IMG/VR virus record: IMGVR_UViG_3300020203_000009
Coordinates: 1-64,000 of that record
Source: a virus
Reading direction: 5' to 3' (one strand)
Length of the DNA: 64,000 nucleotides
Shown: piece by piece, positions 31,597 to 39,956 of the stretch
How the letters are laid out: each line of letters begins with the position of its first letter
Numbering within the stretch: position 1 is the first letter of the stretch
Translations under genes and position numbers: made by a program
The notes under the pieces: generated by a model
What the model was told of the DNA's origin: nothing
What the model saw: the letters and a program-made list of their open reading frames with translations, nothing else
Databases searched by the model: none

Positions 31597-31625
31597 ATAT
31601 TAAATGATCACTGAGGGTATGTCAA
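31597..31625 (-). promoter_or_regulatory. Host-like sigma70 promoter
   Basis: The minus strand has TTGACA (31620-31625), a 17-bp spacer and TAATAT (31597-31602), 18 bases upstream of the ATG at 31579. It should drive the cluster of tiny genes down to about 29 kb and suggests early expression. Confidence 0.8.
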
Positions 31626-31628
31626 GCT

Positions 31629-32036
31629 TTAAATTGCAGATAAACAGGTATCAACCACAATAACCCTTGTGCCATCTACTGAAAACGAGTTAATTCCGTT
31701 CCAAGGAGCTAGAATCACTACAGAAGTGACTCCTTCTTCAACATACCTACGTACCTGCCTGTATACGTCTGCTAGAATTCTGTCGTATTCTTTAGATTTT
31801 TCGACTATCTGGACATATAGATTGTCTATAAAATCAACAGGGTAGCGTTCGGAAATCCATAGAATGTCCCTGCAAACGCTTAGGGTATTGGGTAGGGATA
31901 TTGGTTTATGTGTAAAGAGGCCTTGAGAGCCGTAATTCCAGCCTTGTGTGAATAGAATGCGAATTCTAGCCATAACGTGAGGCTCAGCATCAATAATCAG
32001 TCTGTCTTCGTGTTTAAAAACCCTTCCTAAATTCAT
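31629..32036 (-). CDS. Hypothetical protein
   Basis: This 135-residue protein (MNLGRVFKHEDRLIIDAEPH, then SLPNTLSVCRDILWISERYP) is not assigned. The LPxTxxVCRDLxWxxxRYP stretch recalls the accessory N-terminal region of some phage SNF2-type helicases, but no helicase motifs follow. It lies behind the element at 32179-32189 with an AT-rich leader of about 140 bases that holds no gene. Confidence 0.5.
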   Translation of the reverse strand: MNLGRVFKHEDRLIIDAEPHVMARIRILFTQGWNYGSQGLFTHKPISLPNTLSVCRDILWISERYPVDFIDNLYVQIVEKSKEYDRILADVYRQVRRYVEEGVTSVVILAPWNGINSFSVDGTRVIVVDTCLSAI

Positions 32037-32178
32037 ACTAAAAATGAGTTTAGGATTTCGTATGATATGTAAAACCAGTGGTGTAAAAGTTCAGTTATAA
32101 AAAAAACAAAACTCAAAAAAATGTATAAAATGATTGTCCAGTATAAAAATCTCAAAAATAGTCCCTATAGTGTTTCTC

Positions 32179-32189
32179 TATAGTACCAC
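32179..32189 (-). promoter_or_regulatory. Extended -10 promoter, variant
   Basis: The minus strand reads ACGTGGTACTATAGAG (TACTAT at -10). It sits right after the small basic gene and before the long leader of the 31629-32036 gene. The leader contains T-rich runs but no clear hairpin. Confidence 0.6.
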
Positions 32190-32192
32190 GTA

Positions 32193-32336
32193 TTATTTTG
32201 ACTCTTTTAACTGTCTCCTTACTTCTCTCTTGGCTCTTTGGCGCTCTGAAGAGTTCAGATTTTTTCTGATTTTGGTTGGTTTTTTGTCGATGGATTGCTC
32301 TTCTTTCAGACGCTTGCGCTTGTATTGTGCAGTCAT
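32193..32336 (-). CDS. Small very basic protein
   Basis: This 47-residue protein is packed with K and R (MTAQYKRKRLKEEQSIDKKP, then ERQRAKREVRRQLKESK). It follows the spike gene by 6 bases and could bind nucleic acid. Function unknown. Confidence 0.6.
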   Translation of the reverse strand: MTAQYKRKRLKEEQSIDKKPTKIRKNLNSSERQRAKREVRRQLKESK

Positions 32337-32342
32337 AGCAGC

Positions 32343-33533
32343 CTAGCTTATTAAAACAGAACTTGAAAAGGGCCCGAGAGAAGTCGAAATAACGGGTCCG
32401 CCCAGGTTTCCAATACCGATAAACTTGGTCAACATGTTGACGGCAGGTAGTGGGGCGGGACCTATTAAAACCGTAGACCCCTTCAAAATCATCGATCCAC
32501 CTGACACTAGCTGTATTAGTCCGTCTGATTTAACATCTACCATGCTCTGCCCGATTATTTTAACCATGCTTTGAGCCTGCATTTCTATCATTGATTTAGA
32601 GTTTAGCTTAAACCCCTGTGTTTCAACCCCCATCTTACCTTCGTTTTTGATGTCGAATGTTTGTTTCACCATGTATAAAGCTTTGCCTGTAGCCTCTACT
32701 AACCAGTCTTTAGTTATCTTAGCGTTCATTGACTCTTTAGCTGTTATGTTGAAAGACTTGTCTGTTTTGAAGGAGGTGCTATCTCTAGACTGAACATCCA
32801 CTGTTTTCTTTGTCTTATCAAGCCTAATGCCTTCATATTGAATACCCTCTGGAGCGGCTTCGGCGGCTTTAATCTTTTCAGATGCTAGATTAGACTGAGA
32901 CAGCTCTCCTCTTAAAATATCATTATGTACTTGAAAAGATCCATCCTTTTCTATTTTAATTTGAGTTCCACCAGCGGTTAGATTAGACGGCTTTCCTGTA
33001 TCGTCTGTAGCCGAACGATAGGTTAGCGTGAATGCCCCGTCGTTGTTTACTTCAAATCTAAGACCGTTAAACTCTCCCTCTGCGTGATTTTTTTCAAGAT
33101 CCGTTAGGGTTACACGCTTATTGGGGTTTGGCATAAACCCAACAATTACAGCCTTTTCGGAGTTTTTATCTAAACATAGGATTAGTGCAAGAGTGCCATT
33201 TTGGTCTTTAAAAGATAGCTGGGTCTTTACTTTTTTGGGATTTTTTGTTGGTCTAAGCTTAAACTGAAAATAATCGGCTACTCCGCCAAATGAGTCAAAG
33301 GCTAGGCAACTCTTATAAATACTCGAATTGATACCATTTGTTTCGGCCTGTTCAATACACATTACGTCGTATTCAGGGCCTAGTTTTGATACATTCCTTT
33401 CGTCTGTAGTTTCAATGGTTTCTAATACAACCCCCAACTTAAGACCTGTATTGTCAAATATTTTCCTACCCTGGAGAGTACTGCTCTCATCTCTAGATGA
33501 AAGTAGTGAGGAGTTTAAAGTTGGTCTATACAT
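32343..33533 (-). CDS. Baseplate spike / cell-puncturing protein
   Basis: This 396-residue protein has an N-terminal OB-fold-like part (about 20-150, with VADYFQFKLRP and ALILCLDKNSEKAVIVGF). A long repetitive beta segment follows (about 240-345), with regular short strands such as EMQAQSMVKIIGQSMVDVKS, as in the triple-stranded beta-helix of gp5/gpV-type spikes. The end is Gly/Ser/Pro rich. It lies directly after the hub gene. No lysozyme domain is present. It would form the membrane-piercing tip. Confidence 0.8.
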   Translation of the reverse strand: MYRPTLNSSLLSSRDESSTLQGRKIFDNTGLKLGVVLETIETTDERNVSKLGPEYDVMCIEQAETNGINSSIYKSCLAFDSFGGVADYFQFKLRPTKNPKKVKTQLSFKDQNGTLALILCLDKNSEKAVIVGFMPNPNKRVTLTDLEKNHAEGEFNGLRFEVNNDGAFTLTYRSATDDTGKPSNLTAGGTQIKIEKDGSFQVHNDILRGELSQSNLASEKIKAAEAAPEGIQYEGIRLDKTKKTVDVQSRDSTSFKTDKSFNITAKESMNAKITKDWLVEATGKALYMVKQTFDIKNEGKMGVETQGFKLNSKSMIEMQAQSMVKIIGQSMVDVKSDGLIQLVSGGSMILKGSTVLIGPAPLPAVNMLTKFIGIGNLGGPVISTSLGPFSSSVLIS

Positions 33534-33598
33534 TTTTTACTTTCTGTTTTTGGAGTTAGTTCGTCGTAGGTTTCTATGTAAATCTCTATTTTTTTCAT
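33515..33598 (-). CDS. Possible 27-residue peptide
   Basis: A 27-codon frame (MKKIEIYIETYDELTPKTES...) fills the 70-bp gap between hub and spike genes and runs 19 bases into the spike gene. GCTGAGAAAA precedes the ATG. It could instead be only the spike leader. Confidence 0.35.
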   Translation of the reverse strand: MKKIEIYIETYDELTPKTESKKCIDQL

Positions 33599-33603
33599 TT
33601 TTC

Positions 33604-35424
33604 TCAGCTATCCTTAGAGGGCTTTTTTTCCTCTCCGGTAGGTAGTGTTGAACTTTTAGTAGCTTTCTTGTTTTTCGGGTTTAAAGTGAAAGAGTCTTGT
33701 TTGGTATTGGTAAGCTCTTCTCCACTTACCCTACCACGTACATCCTGTGTATCTGAAAATCCTGGAAGGATTCTTTGGTTTTTCCAGTCTTCAATATCTT
33801 CTCTTAGTTGATCTGTATTTTCCATTTGAGGATAAACAGGGCGTTTACTGTTTGACCTTAGATCTACTCCAGATGATACCTGTATAGTTGTGCGCCATGT
33901 TTTAATGCCGTTAGCTCCAACAGACATCATATCCCTAACGCTTTCAATATGATATACAACGTTATCAAACTCCAGATTATCCCCAACACAAATGGGCTCC
34001 TGTATTCCCTGAAATACGAACGTTCCAGATTCCTTAAGATGGCCGTCTATAACCCAATCAGAGACTATTTTTGCCCAGTCATTGGCTCTAAGCTTTTTAT
34101 TAGTTTTAGTTGGAAAATCAAAGTTAGAGGTTACAACATATGGTCTAAGCCCATTCCTCTGTATGTCTCCGTCGTCTACTATAAAGTTACCAGCCGCTAT
34201 TTGCTGTGCAGCGTCTCCTTCAGAGCCTAGTATTTGATTGTTGGTGAATACCTGTACAAAGTTCATTCTAGCCGCTTCGTCTTTTCCTAGATCAAGCGAA
34301 TAAAGGAGTGTAGGAGATACCTTCCACCTAGGTATATCGAAAAACTTAGTAGTGGAGTATCCAGCAGGTGCGTTAAAATGTTCTGTAGTGAAGGGTTTTT
34401 GTCTTAAAATAATAGTTGGCATAACATTGTTGTTTTGGTCTACCCTAAAACAAGTGTACATTTCATTCATCGTAGAGTTCATGTTGCTTTGAAGAATAGA
34501 CCACGCGGTAACGTTGTTCCAAGATTCTGGCAATATTTCCTTGTTGCCCTGTATAGGGTATTTCCCTATATATGTTCCGGGTTTTTCCGTTTTAGAAAAT
34601 CCGGGATTAAACAATATACCCAAATTCTTAGCATCAGTTGGTACTTCCTTAGAATTTCCCCACCCACCAATATAGTAGTTAAATAATTCTGTAGCGAATT
34701 CCATTTTTCTACCGAGCAGTGTGCTTAGTGTTTTAGGAAGTCTAAAGTGAACAGCTCCAAAGTTTTTTACTTTAACATTGTTTGATCTACGGTTTTTGCC
34801 TATTAAAATCTCAAACAGATCTTTCATAATTATCTGTACATCTGAATTGGTTTTAATATTATCTGAATAGTAATCTCCAACCAGTGTGGGGAACATGAGT
34901 GTGCCAGCTTCCCTAAAAGCTGCGGCAATTGCTGGATTAAAATAGATAACGTTATTAAATTCAGTAAAACCGGCGGCATGGATGGTGTAGGTTAGGATTT
35001 TCTTATCTCCTGCCATTTGAAGATTTTTCCTTACGGTTTGAATCTTAAAAACACCCTTAAACCCGTCTTCATATCTATTAATTGACTGGTTATTCCCCAC
35101 CCTGTCTCTAATTTTTTGAGCATCGGTTTCCCAATTTAAAAGGTTTACTAGAACAAAATCTCCAGGATGAACTGCGGTACTGTAGTTAATGTCTCCGCCC
35201 TTTAAGGTTGCGCTTAAAGTTGGACTTAGGCTACCCTTAGTGTTGCTGACAGACACATTGATTGCGTCTGAATAAACAACCATCGGTTTCCTAACATCGA
35301 GAGGGTCTTGAGATTCGTAATTATATGAACTCCTATTTTCCCAACGACAAAAAGTAAGCACGTAACCAGGGCTCGTTTGGTGAGAATCGCCTGTATTCTG
35401 TGTGATTGGTTTAACAAATCCCAT
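33604..35424 (-). CDS. Baseplate hub protein (gp27/gpD-like)
   Basis: This 606-residue protein follows the tape measure gene by one base. It has beta-rich segments (VYSDAINVSVSNTKGSLSPT, then HPGDFVLVNLLNW) typical of late-control-D/gp27 hub proteins, and a later GDNLEFDNVVYHIESV strand. The order tape measure, hub, spike matches contractile-tail phages. The last 60 residues are charged and disordered. It would form the central hub ring that holds the spike. Confidence 0.75.
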   Translation of the reverse strand: MGFVKPITQNTGDSHQTSPGYVLTFCRWENRSSYNYESQDPLDVRKPMVVYSDAINVSVSNTKGSLSPTLSATLKGGDINYSTAVHPGDFVLVNLLNWETDAQKIRDRVGNNQSINRYEDGFKGVFKIQTVRKNLQMAGDKKILTYTIHAAGFTEFNNVIYFNPAIAAAFREAGTLMFPTLVGDYYSDNIKTNSDVQIIMKDLFEILIGKNRRSNNVKVKNFGAVHFRLPKTLSTLLGRKMEFATELFNYYIGGWGNSKEVPTDAKNLGILFNPGFSKTEKPGTYIGKYPIQGNKEILPESWNNVTAWSILQSNMNSTMNEMYTCFRVDQNNNVMPTIILRQKPFTTEHFNAPAGYSTTKFFDIPRWKVSPTLLYSLDLGKDEAARMNFVQVFTNNQILGSEGDAAQQIAAGNFIVDDGDIQRNGLRPYVVTSNFDFPTKTNKKLRANDWAKIVSDWVIDGHLKESGTFVFQGIQEPICVGDNLEFDNVVYHIESVRDMMSVGANGIKTWRTTIQVSSGVDLRSNSKRPVYPQMENTDQLREDIEDWKNQRILPGFSDTQDVRGRVSGEELTNTKQDSFTLNPKNKKATKSSTLPTGEEKKPSKDS

Positions 35425-35425
35425 C

Positions 35426-37771
35426 TTAATCTTTTGGTTGAGAGGCAGGAATACCGTTTTGTTCCATCATCTTAACCACCTGCTCTAGCTGTCCATTCAT
35501 TTGTTGTAATGCGTCTCCAGAACTCTTGGCTGCTTTTACGAAAAAATCAAACTGTACGTTATACATTTCAGCAGCTTGGGTATGCTTAGAAGCTGCCGCC
35601 ACTAGTCCATCTAAATGTTTATTAACTGCAGACAATTTGGCGGCATCGCCGATAGCTGCCGATCCTGCTATCCGTTCTGTTGGTGTTATATTTGCACCAT
35701 CATCAGACCCGAGTTGTCCTGCTAGTCTAGATGAGAAATTGGCATCAACCCCCTCGCCGCTCATGCGCCTAGCTCTACCGACTGTTGCTGACCTACGGCT
35801 ATCCGCACCCTTGCTTGATTCAGCCGTGCCAAAGGAATTGATATCCTCAATAGAGGCATCGGTAAAAAGAGAAGCTCCTTCTGCCGTCTTTAGAAACTCT
35901 GCAATCTTATTTGGGGTCATTCCCCTTATTCCCTCCCCAAGGGCGGCTGTTGCTTCAGCTTGAGAGGAGGTTCTGGTTTGTTTAAACTCATCTTTTTGTC
36001 TCATTCCTGAAATTAATTCGCCAGTGGTGATACCCATCTTATCAGCCAAACCCCTTGCCAGTTCTGGATCTTTTTCTAAATCCTCTGCTGAGTATTGGTT
36101 AAGGGCGTTCATTAATTTGGAATCAGACTTTATTTTGTCAAAACCTTTACCGAATGCTTTTTTACCGCCCGCGCCTTGAAGGAAACCCATTCCCATCTGT
36201 CCTTCAAGCCCACTAGCCGATTTTGACCTGTCAATCATTTCTCCATAGGTATCCCTAGCACCCTGCATACCGGACTGGGTTAGACTAGTTACACCTGCGC
36301 CGAAATTAGATAAAGCTGTTTCACTAAAACCGCCGCCGGAGCTAGCCAATTCTGCGGTGATGCTAACCATGCGTTTCATTTCCTGAGGCATAGTAGAAGA
36401 GTTAATACCAAGCTTCATAGCCTCTGACATTAATTTAATTACAGCCTGGTCTGTCTGACTGGACTCCATGCCGGTACCTGACAGTTGTCCCATAACCTCT
36501 TGAGAGTTTCCTAACCTCAAATTGCGCTGGAATTGAAGAGCCGAGCCGGCCATAGCCCTTGCACCCTGCGACGTGGCTCCTGCGCCTATCAGCGATTGTG
36601 ACGATGCTGAAACCTCGTCCTGTGTAAATCCAATCTTGGTACCATAGGGGTTCATGGCGTTTGCCATCCACCCCTCTTTTCCAGACTCTCCGTATAACCC
36701 TCTACCGGTAATCCCCAAAGAACGTTCAAGTCCTTTGTTTCTATCCATAGACCCCTGCATTGAGCTATAAGCCATTGATTTTTGTGGATTTTTAAGCTCC
36801 TCCATTGCGAGGTTTTGCTCGTATTTCTCCATACCTTCTTTAGTCATCATCTGTCGGTAAGAGTCTTTATCAAAAACACGGTTTAATAGCTTCGGGCTTG
36901 ACACCATAGCAGCACCAAAACCCACGCCCGCTCCCGTTGCTGCTCCCGCTGCTGCTCCCGCTAATGTTCCCGCTCCTGGAAGTACAGAGCCAGCTACAGC
37001 ACCGGTGAGCATAGATGCTCCGATTTTAGCCCAATCAAGTCTTGCTTCGTTTTTCTGTTCTTTAGCAGCCAATCCCATAGCTCTTTGGCGCTCTTCTGCA
37101 AAAAACAACCCCTTAGATCCTTGACCGGAAAACTGTTCTTGAATTCCGCGACCAGATATCCTGGCAGTGATCCCTTGAGAAGCCAAAACGTTTCTCTCGT
37201 TTTCAATACGACCTGATGCAATGTTTAAAGCGCCGTTTATGATTGCACCAACGCCGATTGACTTTAGAATTCCTGTAAACGCCGTAACACCCTTGCTTTG
37301 TTCGTCTGGAGTGCCCATTTTTGCCGGGCGATATCCTCCCGACTGAATATCGCCAATCCTTGAATTGATATCTTGTCTAGTGCTCTCCATTCCTATAACT
37401 TTTCTAGACATTAGATTGACTTCTCTATTTAATAGGTCGATTTGCTTTTGTTTTTCAGCAGTTATACCACCTTCAGAGGTTTTAATCTTATCCAATTGAG
37501 CTTGTTTTCGTCCCAGAGCAATTGCTTCTTTACGCTGTTCAGACTCAATCTCCTGACTTTGTTTTCTTAGAATACTCTCAGATGATTGGTTATATTTACC
37601 CTGGGCATAGGAAGCTGCTGGAGACAGTGTGGAGCCGGAACTGGCCATGTTGGTTATTTGATTGTTAGTTTTCTGCAATTGTTGAAGACGCGCAGTCATC
37701 TTTTGAATATCTTGATCAAAAGATGAAGTATCTAGCTGTGCTCTTATTTTTATTGACTTACCGTCTGACAT
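35426..37771 (-). CDS. Tail tape measure protein
   Basis: This 781-residue protein has a coiled-coil start (SSFDQDIQKMTARLQQLQKT), further helical stretches, a hydrophobic Gly/Ala segment near 250-290 (MLTGAVAGSVLPGAGTLAGA) and a helical C-terminus. That is the usual plan for tape measure proteins, which set tail length and pass through the inner membrane. 781 residues would imply a tail of moderate length. A weak extended -10 (CTGGTAAATATC) lies about 30 bases upstream of the ATG. Another helical internal tail protein is possible. Confidence 0.75.
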   Translation of the reverse strand: MSDGKSIKIRAQLDTSSFDQDIQKMTARLQQLQKTNNQITNMASSGSTLSPAASYAQGKYNQSSESILRKQSQEIESEQRKEAIALGRKQAQLDKIKTSEGGITAEKQKQIDLLNREVNLMSRKVIGMESTRQDINSRIGDIQSGGYRPAKMGTPDEQSKGVTAFTGILKSIGVGAIINGALNIASGRIENERNVLASQGITARISGRGIQEQFSGQGSKGLFFAEERQRAMGLAAKEQKNEARLDWAKIGASMLTGAVAGSVLPGAGTLAGAAAGAATGAGVGFGAAMVSSPKLLNRVFDKDSYRQMMTKEGMEKYEQNLAMEELKNPQKSMAYSSMQGSMDRNKGLERSLGITGRGLYGESGKEGWMANAMNPYGTKIGFTQDEVSASSQSLIGAGATSQGARAMAGSALQFQRNLRLGNSQEVMGQLSGTGMESSQTDQAVIKLMSEAMKLGINSSTMPQEMKRMVSITAELASSGGGFSETALSNFGAGVTSLTQSGMQGARDTYGEMIDRSKSASGLEGQMGMGFLQGAGGKKAFGKGFDKIKSDSKLMNALNQYSAEDLEKDPELARGLADKMGITTGELISGMRQKDEFKQTRTSSQAEATAALGEGIRGMTPNKIAEFLKTAEGASLFTDASIEDINSFGTAESSKGADSRRSATVGRARRMSGEGVDANFSSRLAGQLGSDDGANITPTERIAGSAAIGDAAKLSAVNKHLDGLVAAASKHTQAAEMYNVQFDFFVKAAKSSGDALQQMNGQLEQVVKMMEQNGIPASQPKD

Positions 37772-37888
37772 TTTGTTACCTAGGATCGATATTTACCAGT
37801 TAGCCTAACCCACTGAAATTAAAGGTAAATGGTTGATTTTTAAGGAGTTGATAGGCAGGAATAGCTTAAAGATTGTCATTTTAAACGG

Positions 37889-38068
37889 TTAAGGGTTGAT
37901 TCTTTCCTCTAATTCACAATGATACTGTTGATATATATTACCATCAATCAGTTTGTGGTCTATTAAAGTGCAGTTATCTCCTGAAAAATCAACATAATCG
38001 TGTGTACACGATGCGATAATCAAGAGAAACAGTGCAATTACAAGTAGATAGGGAATTTGCTTAATCAT
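37889..38068 (-). CDS. Small lipoprotein
   Basis: This 59-residue protein starts at 38068 behind GGAGGCGG. The signal MIKQIPYLLVIALFLLIIAS runs into a Cys lipobox (IASC). The mature part is about 38 residues with two more Cys. The size fits small outer-membrane lipoproteins such as o-spanins, but it lacks the Pro-rich content typical of them and no i-spanin is adjacent. Confidence 0.6.
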   Translation of the reverse strand: MIKQIPYLLVIALFLLIIASCTHDYVDFSGDNCTLIDHKLIDGNIYQQYHCELEERINP

Positions 38069-38119
38069 TACCGCCTCCATAGAGTGAATTGATATTATAA
38101 ACAATAAAATCGTAAAAAA

Positions 38120-38395
38120 TCACATACACCCACTATAGTAATCAAACCACATATCGCTCCAGTACTCATCCTGACTTTCTTGGCAAGTAGGACATAAAAC
38201 ACACCAGTTACGGCTTTCTTCTTCGTATTTAGTGTTCTGCAGTCTATTGGTGGCATTGTTGTTTCCGCAACAAATACACTCCAAGGAACCATCTTCAATT
38301 GCATCCAAAACCCTACTTGAATACCCCTTGCAAACCACGTTGGTGCACCTGCCGTCTTCCTTTATTTTTTTAGAACAAATAGGGCAACTTCTCAT
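38120..38395 (-). CDS. Zinc-ribbon-like Cys-rich protein
   Basis: This 91-residue protein contains CPICSKKI, CTNVVC, CICCGNNNA and CVLCPTC, giving enough Cys pairs for two zinc sites, followed by an aromatic acidic tail (DEYWSDMWFDYYSGCM). GGGAAGAGGT precedes the ATG. Function is unknown. Confidence 0.65.
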   Translation of the reverse strand: MRSCPICSKKIKEDGRCTNVVCKGYSSRVLDAIEDGSLECICCGNNNATNRLQNTKYEEESRNWCVLCPTCQESQDEYWSDMWFDYYSGCM

Positions 38396-38471
38396 ACCTC
38401 TTCCCTCTATATGGTTTATTTCCTAAACCAAAACCACCCATTAGGTGTTTATTGCATTCATGGCAATTCAT
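38370..38471 (-). CDS. Tiny CxxC protein
   Basis: This 33-residue peptide (MNCHECNKHLMGGFGLGNKP...) contains one CHEC knuckle half-site. Its start overlaps the cupredoxin stop (ATGA) and its end overlaps the zinc-ribbon gene. Confidence 0.5.
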   Translation of the reverse strand: MNCHECNKHLMGGFGLGNKPYRGKRYEKLPYLF

Positions 38472-38746
38472 TGTTTAACTTTAACCTCACCCTTCATCAT
38501 AGCCTTGTGAGGCTGACAGTAGTATTTAAACCCCTTGTCTACCTTTACCGTAAAAACCTGATCTTTCTTTAACATCTTTGATTCAATCTTGCCGTCTTCT
38601 GACACTACATTGTGAAGCATCGAGTCTTTATTGATGAATGTTATTGTTTCCCCCTTAGAAACCGTAATAGTAGAGGGGTTAAACTTCATGTTCTTGATTT
38701 CAACAACTTGCGAGTTTAACATAATGTAAAGCAGTAGACTAGACAT
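38468..38746 (-). CDS. Cupredoxin (type 1 copper protein)
   Basis: This 92-residue protein has the single cupredoxin fold pattern: VVEIKNMKFNPSTITVSKGE, then TFINKDSMLHNVV (first His ligand) and YYCQPHKAMMKGEV (Cys, His and Met ligands spaced C-x2-H-x2-M as in amicyanin or plastocyanin). A short hydrophobic start (MSSLLLYIMLNSQ) may direct export. Such proteins carry single electrons. The ATG at 38746 has AAAAGGAAG upstream and overlaps the DenV-like gene. Copper binding is inferred from ligand spacing; the biological partner is unknown. Confidence 0.85.
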   Translation of the reverse strand: MSSLLLYIMLNSQVVEIKNMKFNPSTITVSKGETITFINKDSMLHNVVSEDGKIESKMLKKDQVFTVKVDKGFKYYCQPHKAMMKGEVKVKQ

Positions 38747-39137
38747 TTTTAACTTCCTTTTTACTAGCGTCAATTCTCTCGTTAATCCTGATATTGTTTA
38801 TATTAACAGCTTCTTCAGTGGGAACATAGTCCCTAAAAAATCCATCTGGACAACGCTCGAAAATAGTAATATCTGTAAATTTTGGGCTATACCCACGATA
38901 GATCATCTCCTTAACTAGCATTTCAAATCTTTTCTGTAAAAACAACATTTTATTATAGAAGAACTTAACATGCCCCTTGCCTAGGGTGTAATTTTGCGGA
39001 ATTTCATCAACACTAAATGGTTTTTTGCGCTTTAGAGATTTTTCAAGATTGCCAGGTAAGCGTGTGATTTCACGATACTCGGCAACAAGATGTTGTCTAA
39101 TCAATTTACTTGGATCTATTACATTTATTCTGGTCAC
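38739..39137 (-). CDS. denV: Pyrimidine dimer DNA glycosylase (T4 endonuclease V-like)
   Basis: This 132-residue enzyme removes UV-induced pyrimidine dimers by a glycosylase/AP-lyase reaction. The start MTRINVIDPSKLIRQHLVAE aligns with T4 DenV. Thr2, which becomes the N-terminal nucleophile, and the catalytic Glu23 (AEYREI) are both in place. YTLGKGHVKFFYNK follows as expected. The start is GTG at 39137, chosen because AGGAGG precedes it and because the family needs Thr as residue 2. It overlaps the preceding membrane peptide gene (GTGA). Confidence 0.93.
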   Translation of the reverse strand: MTRINVIDPSKLIRQHLVAEYREITRLPGNLEKSLKRKKPFSVDEIPQNYTLGKGHVKFFYNKMLFLQKRFEMLVKEMIYRGYSPKFTDITIFERCPDGFFRDYVPTEEAVNINNIRINERIDASKKEVKNV

Positions 39138-39217
39138 TTTAACCTCCTGAAACACTCATAAGCATACCATGCCCAGACGATAATAGCAAGCAAAAGCAGT
39201 TTGATTTCATGGCTCAT
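39134..39217 (-). CDS. Tiny membrane peptide coupled to denV
   Basis: This 27-residue peptide (MSHEIKLLLLAIIVWAWYAY...) is mainly one transmembrane helix. Its last codons contain the AGGAGG ribosome site of the DenV-like gene and its stop overlaps that gene's GTG. It may act partly by coupling translation. Confidence 0.5.
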   Translation of the reverse strand: MSHEIKLLLLAIIVWAWYAYECFRRLK

Positions 39218-39253
39218 TTTGTACCTATTAGATCTACTCTAAAGACCACATAG

Positions 39254-39571
39254 CTATTCAAAGAAGTCTTCATTAACTTGCATAAGGAACTCCGAATGAT
39301 CTTCCTCATGCTTTTCCTTACAGTGTGAACATCTCTTATCGTGATCCACCCCATACGGGTCTGAATTTTTATTACATCCGTCACACCCAAATACATCGCA
39401 CAATTTTTCTGGAACTGGAGGAATGGTACTCTTCTCTGGCTCTGGCTCTGGCTCTTGCTTAATTATTACGTCAAAACTTTTACAGCACGTACCGCAAAAA
39501 ACCCTACCGTTCTTTTTAGCCCAAGCAATGTCTATTTCTATTAGTGAATTGCACAGCGGACACATGTTCAT
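39254..39571 (-). CDS. Cys-rich zinc-finger-like protein
   Basis: This 105-residue protein has CPLCNSL and CGTCCKS (one zinc site), a PEPEPEP linker, then CDVFGCDGC and CSHCKEKH (a second site). The two-finger layout suggests binding to nucleic acid or protein. I do not recognise the family. Confidence 0.65.
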   Translation of the reverse strand: MNMCPLCNSLIEIDIAWAKKNGRVFCGTCCKSFDVIIKQEPEPEPEKSTIPPVPEKLCDVFGCDGCNKNSDPYGVDHDKRCSHCKEKHEEDHSEFLMQVNEDFFE

Positions 39572-39609
39572 TTATAACCCCCTAAGCTCTACATAGAAAC
39601 CTACTAGTC

Positions 39610-39777
39610 CTAAATGGATAGGATTCCCCAATAAAAACCACTCAAGATAGAAACCGTAAAACAGATAAGCAAGATTCCTAGTGCCTTTTTTTTGCCTATC
39701 TTTTCTAGATTGTATATGAAAATAAAACCACTCAATAGACCAGTGATAGCTGGGTGTAATATGGAAATGAGTTTCAC
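39610..39777 (-). CDS. Small membrane protein with two helices
   Basis: This 55-residue protein starts with GTG at 39777 behind GGAGAGG. It has two hydrophobic stretches (ISILHPAITGLLSGFIFIY and LGILLICFTVSILSGFYWGI) joined by a KIGKKK turn. GTGA overlap couples it to the gene before. Function unknown. Confidence 0.6.
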   Translation of the reverse strand: MKLISILHPAITGLLSGFIFIYNLEKIGKKKALGILLICFTVSILSGFYWGILSI

Positions 39778-39944
39778 TTTATACCTCTCCGATGCATCAT
39801 CCTATATTGCCAGTCATTACAATCCCAGGCAAACCCGAGTATTCTAAACGCCCTCTTGTATTCCCCGTCAAAACATTCCCAGGTAAGAAAGGCCCAGTGT
39901 CTAATTGAGACACACCTTTTTGGTGATATGTATTGTAGTTTCAC
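39774..39944 (-). CDS. Small Trp-rich hypothetical protein
   Basis: This 56-residue protein starts with GTG at 39944 behind ACGGGGG. It is rich in W, R and C (RHWAFLTWECFDGEYKRAFR). It is coupled to the next gene. No family is recognised. Confidence 0.55.
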   Translation of the reverse strand: MKLQYISPKRCVSIRHWAFLTWECFDGEYKRAFRILGFAWDCNDWQYRMMHRRGIK

Positions 39945-39956
39945 TGTTAACCCCCG

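Noticed and set aside
37795-37880. 24-residue frame upstream of the tape measure gene
   Set aside because: No ribosome site; the region is more likely the leader of the tape measure gene.
38095-38304. 69-residue frame overlapping the Cys-rich protein
   Set aside because: The 91-residue frame has paired Cys motifs and a good ribosome site; this one does not.
39214-39396. 60-residue minus-strand frame
   Set aside because: It overlaps the two-zinc-site protein and the coupled membrane peptide, both better supported.
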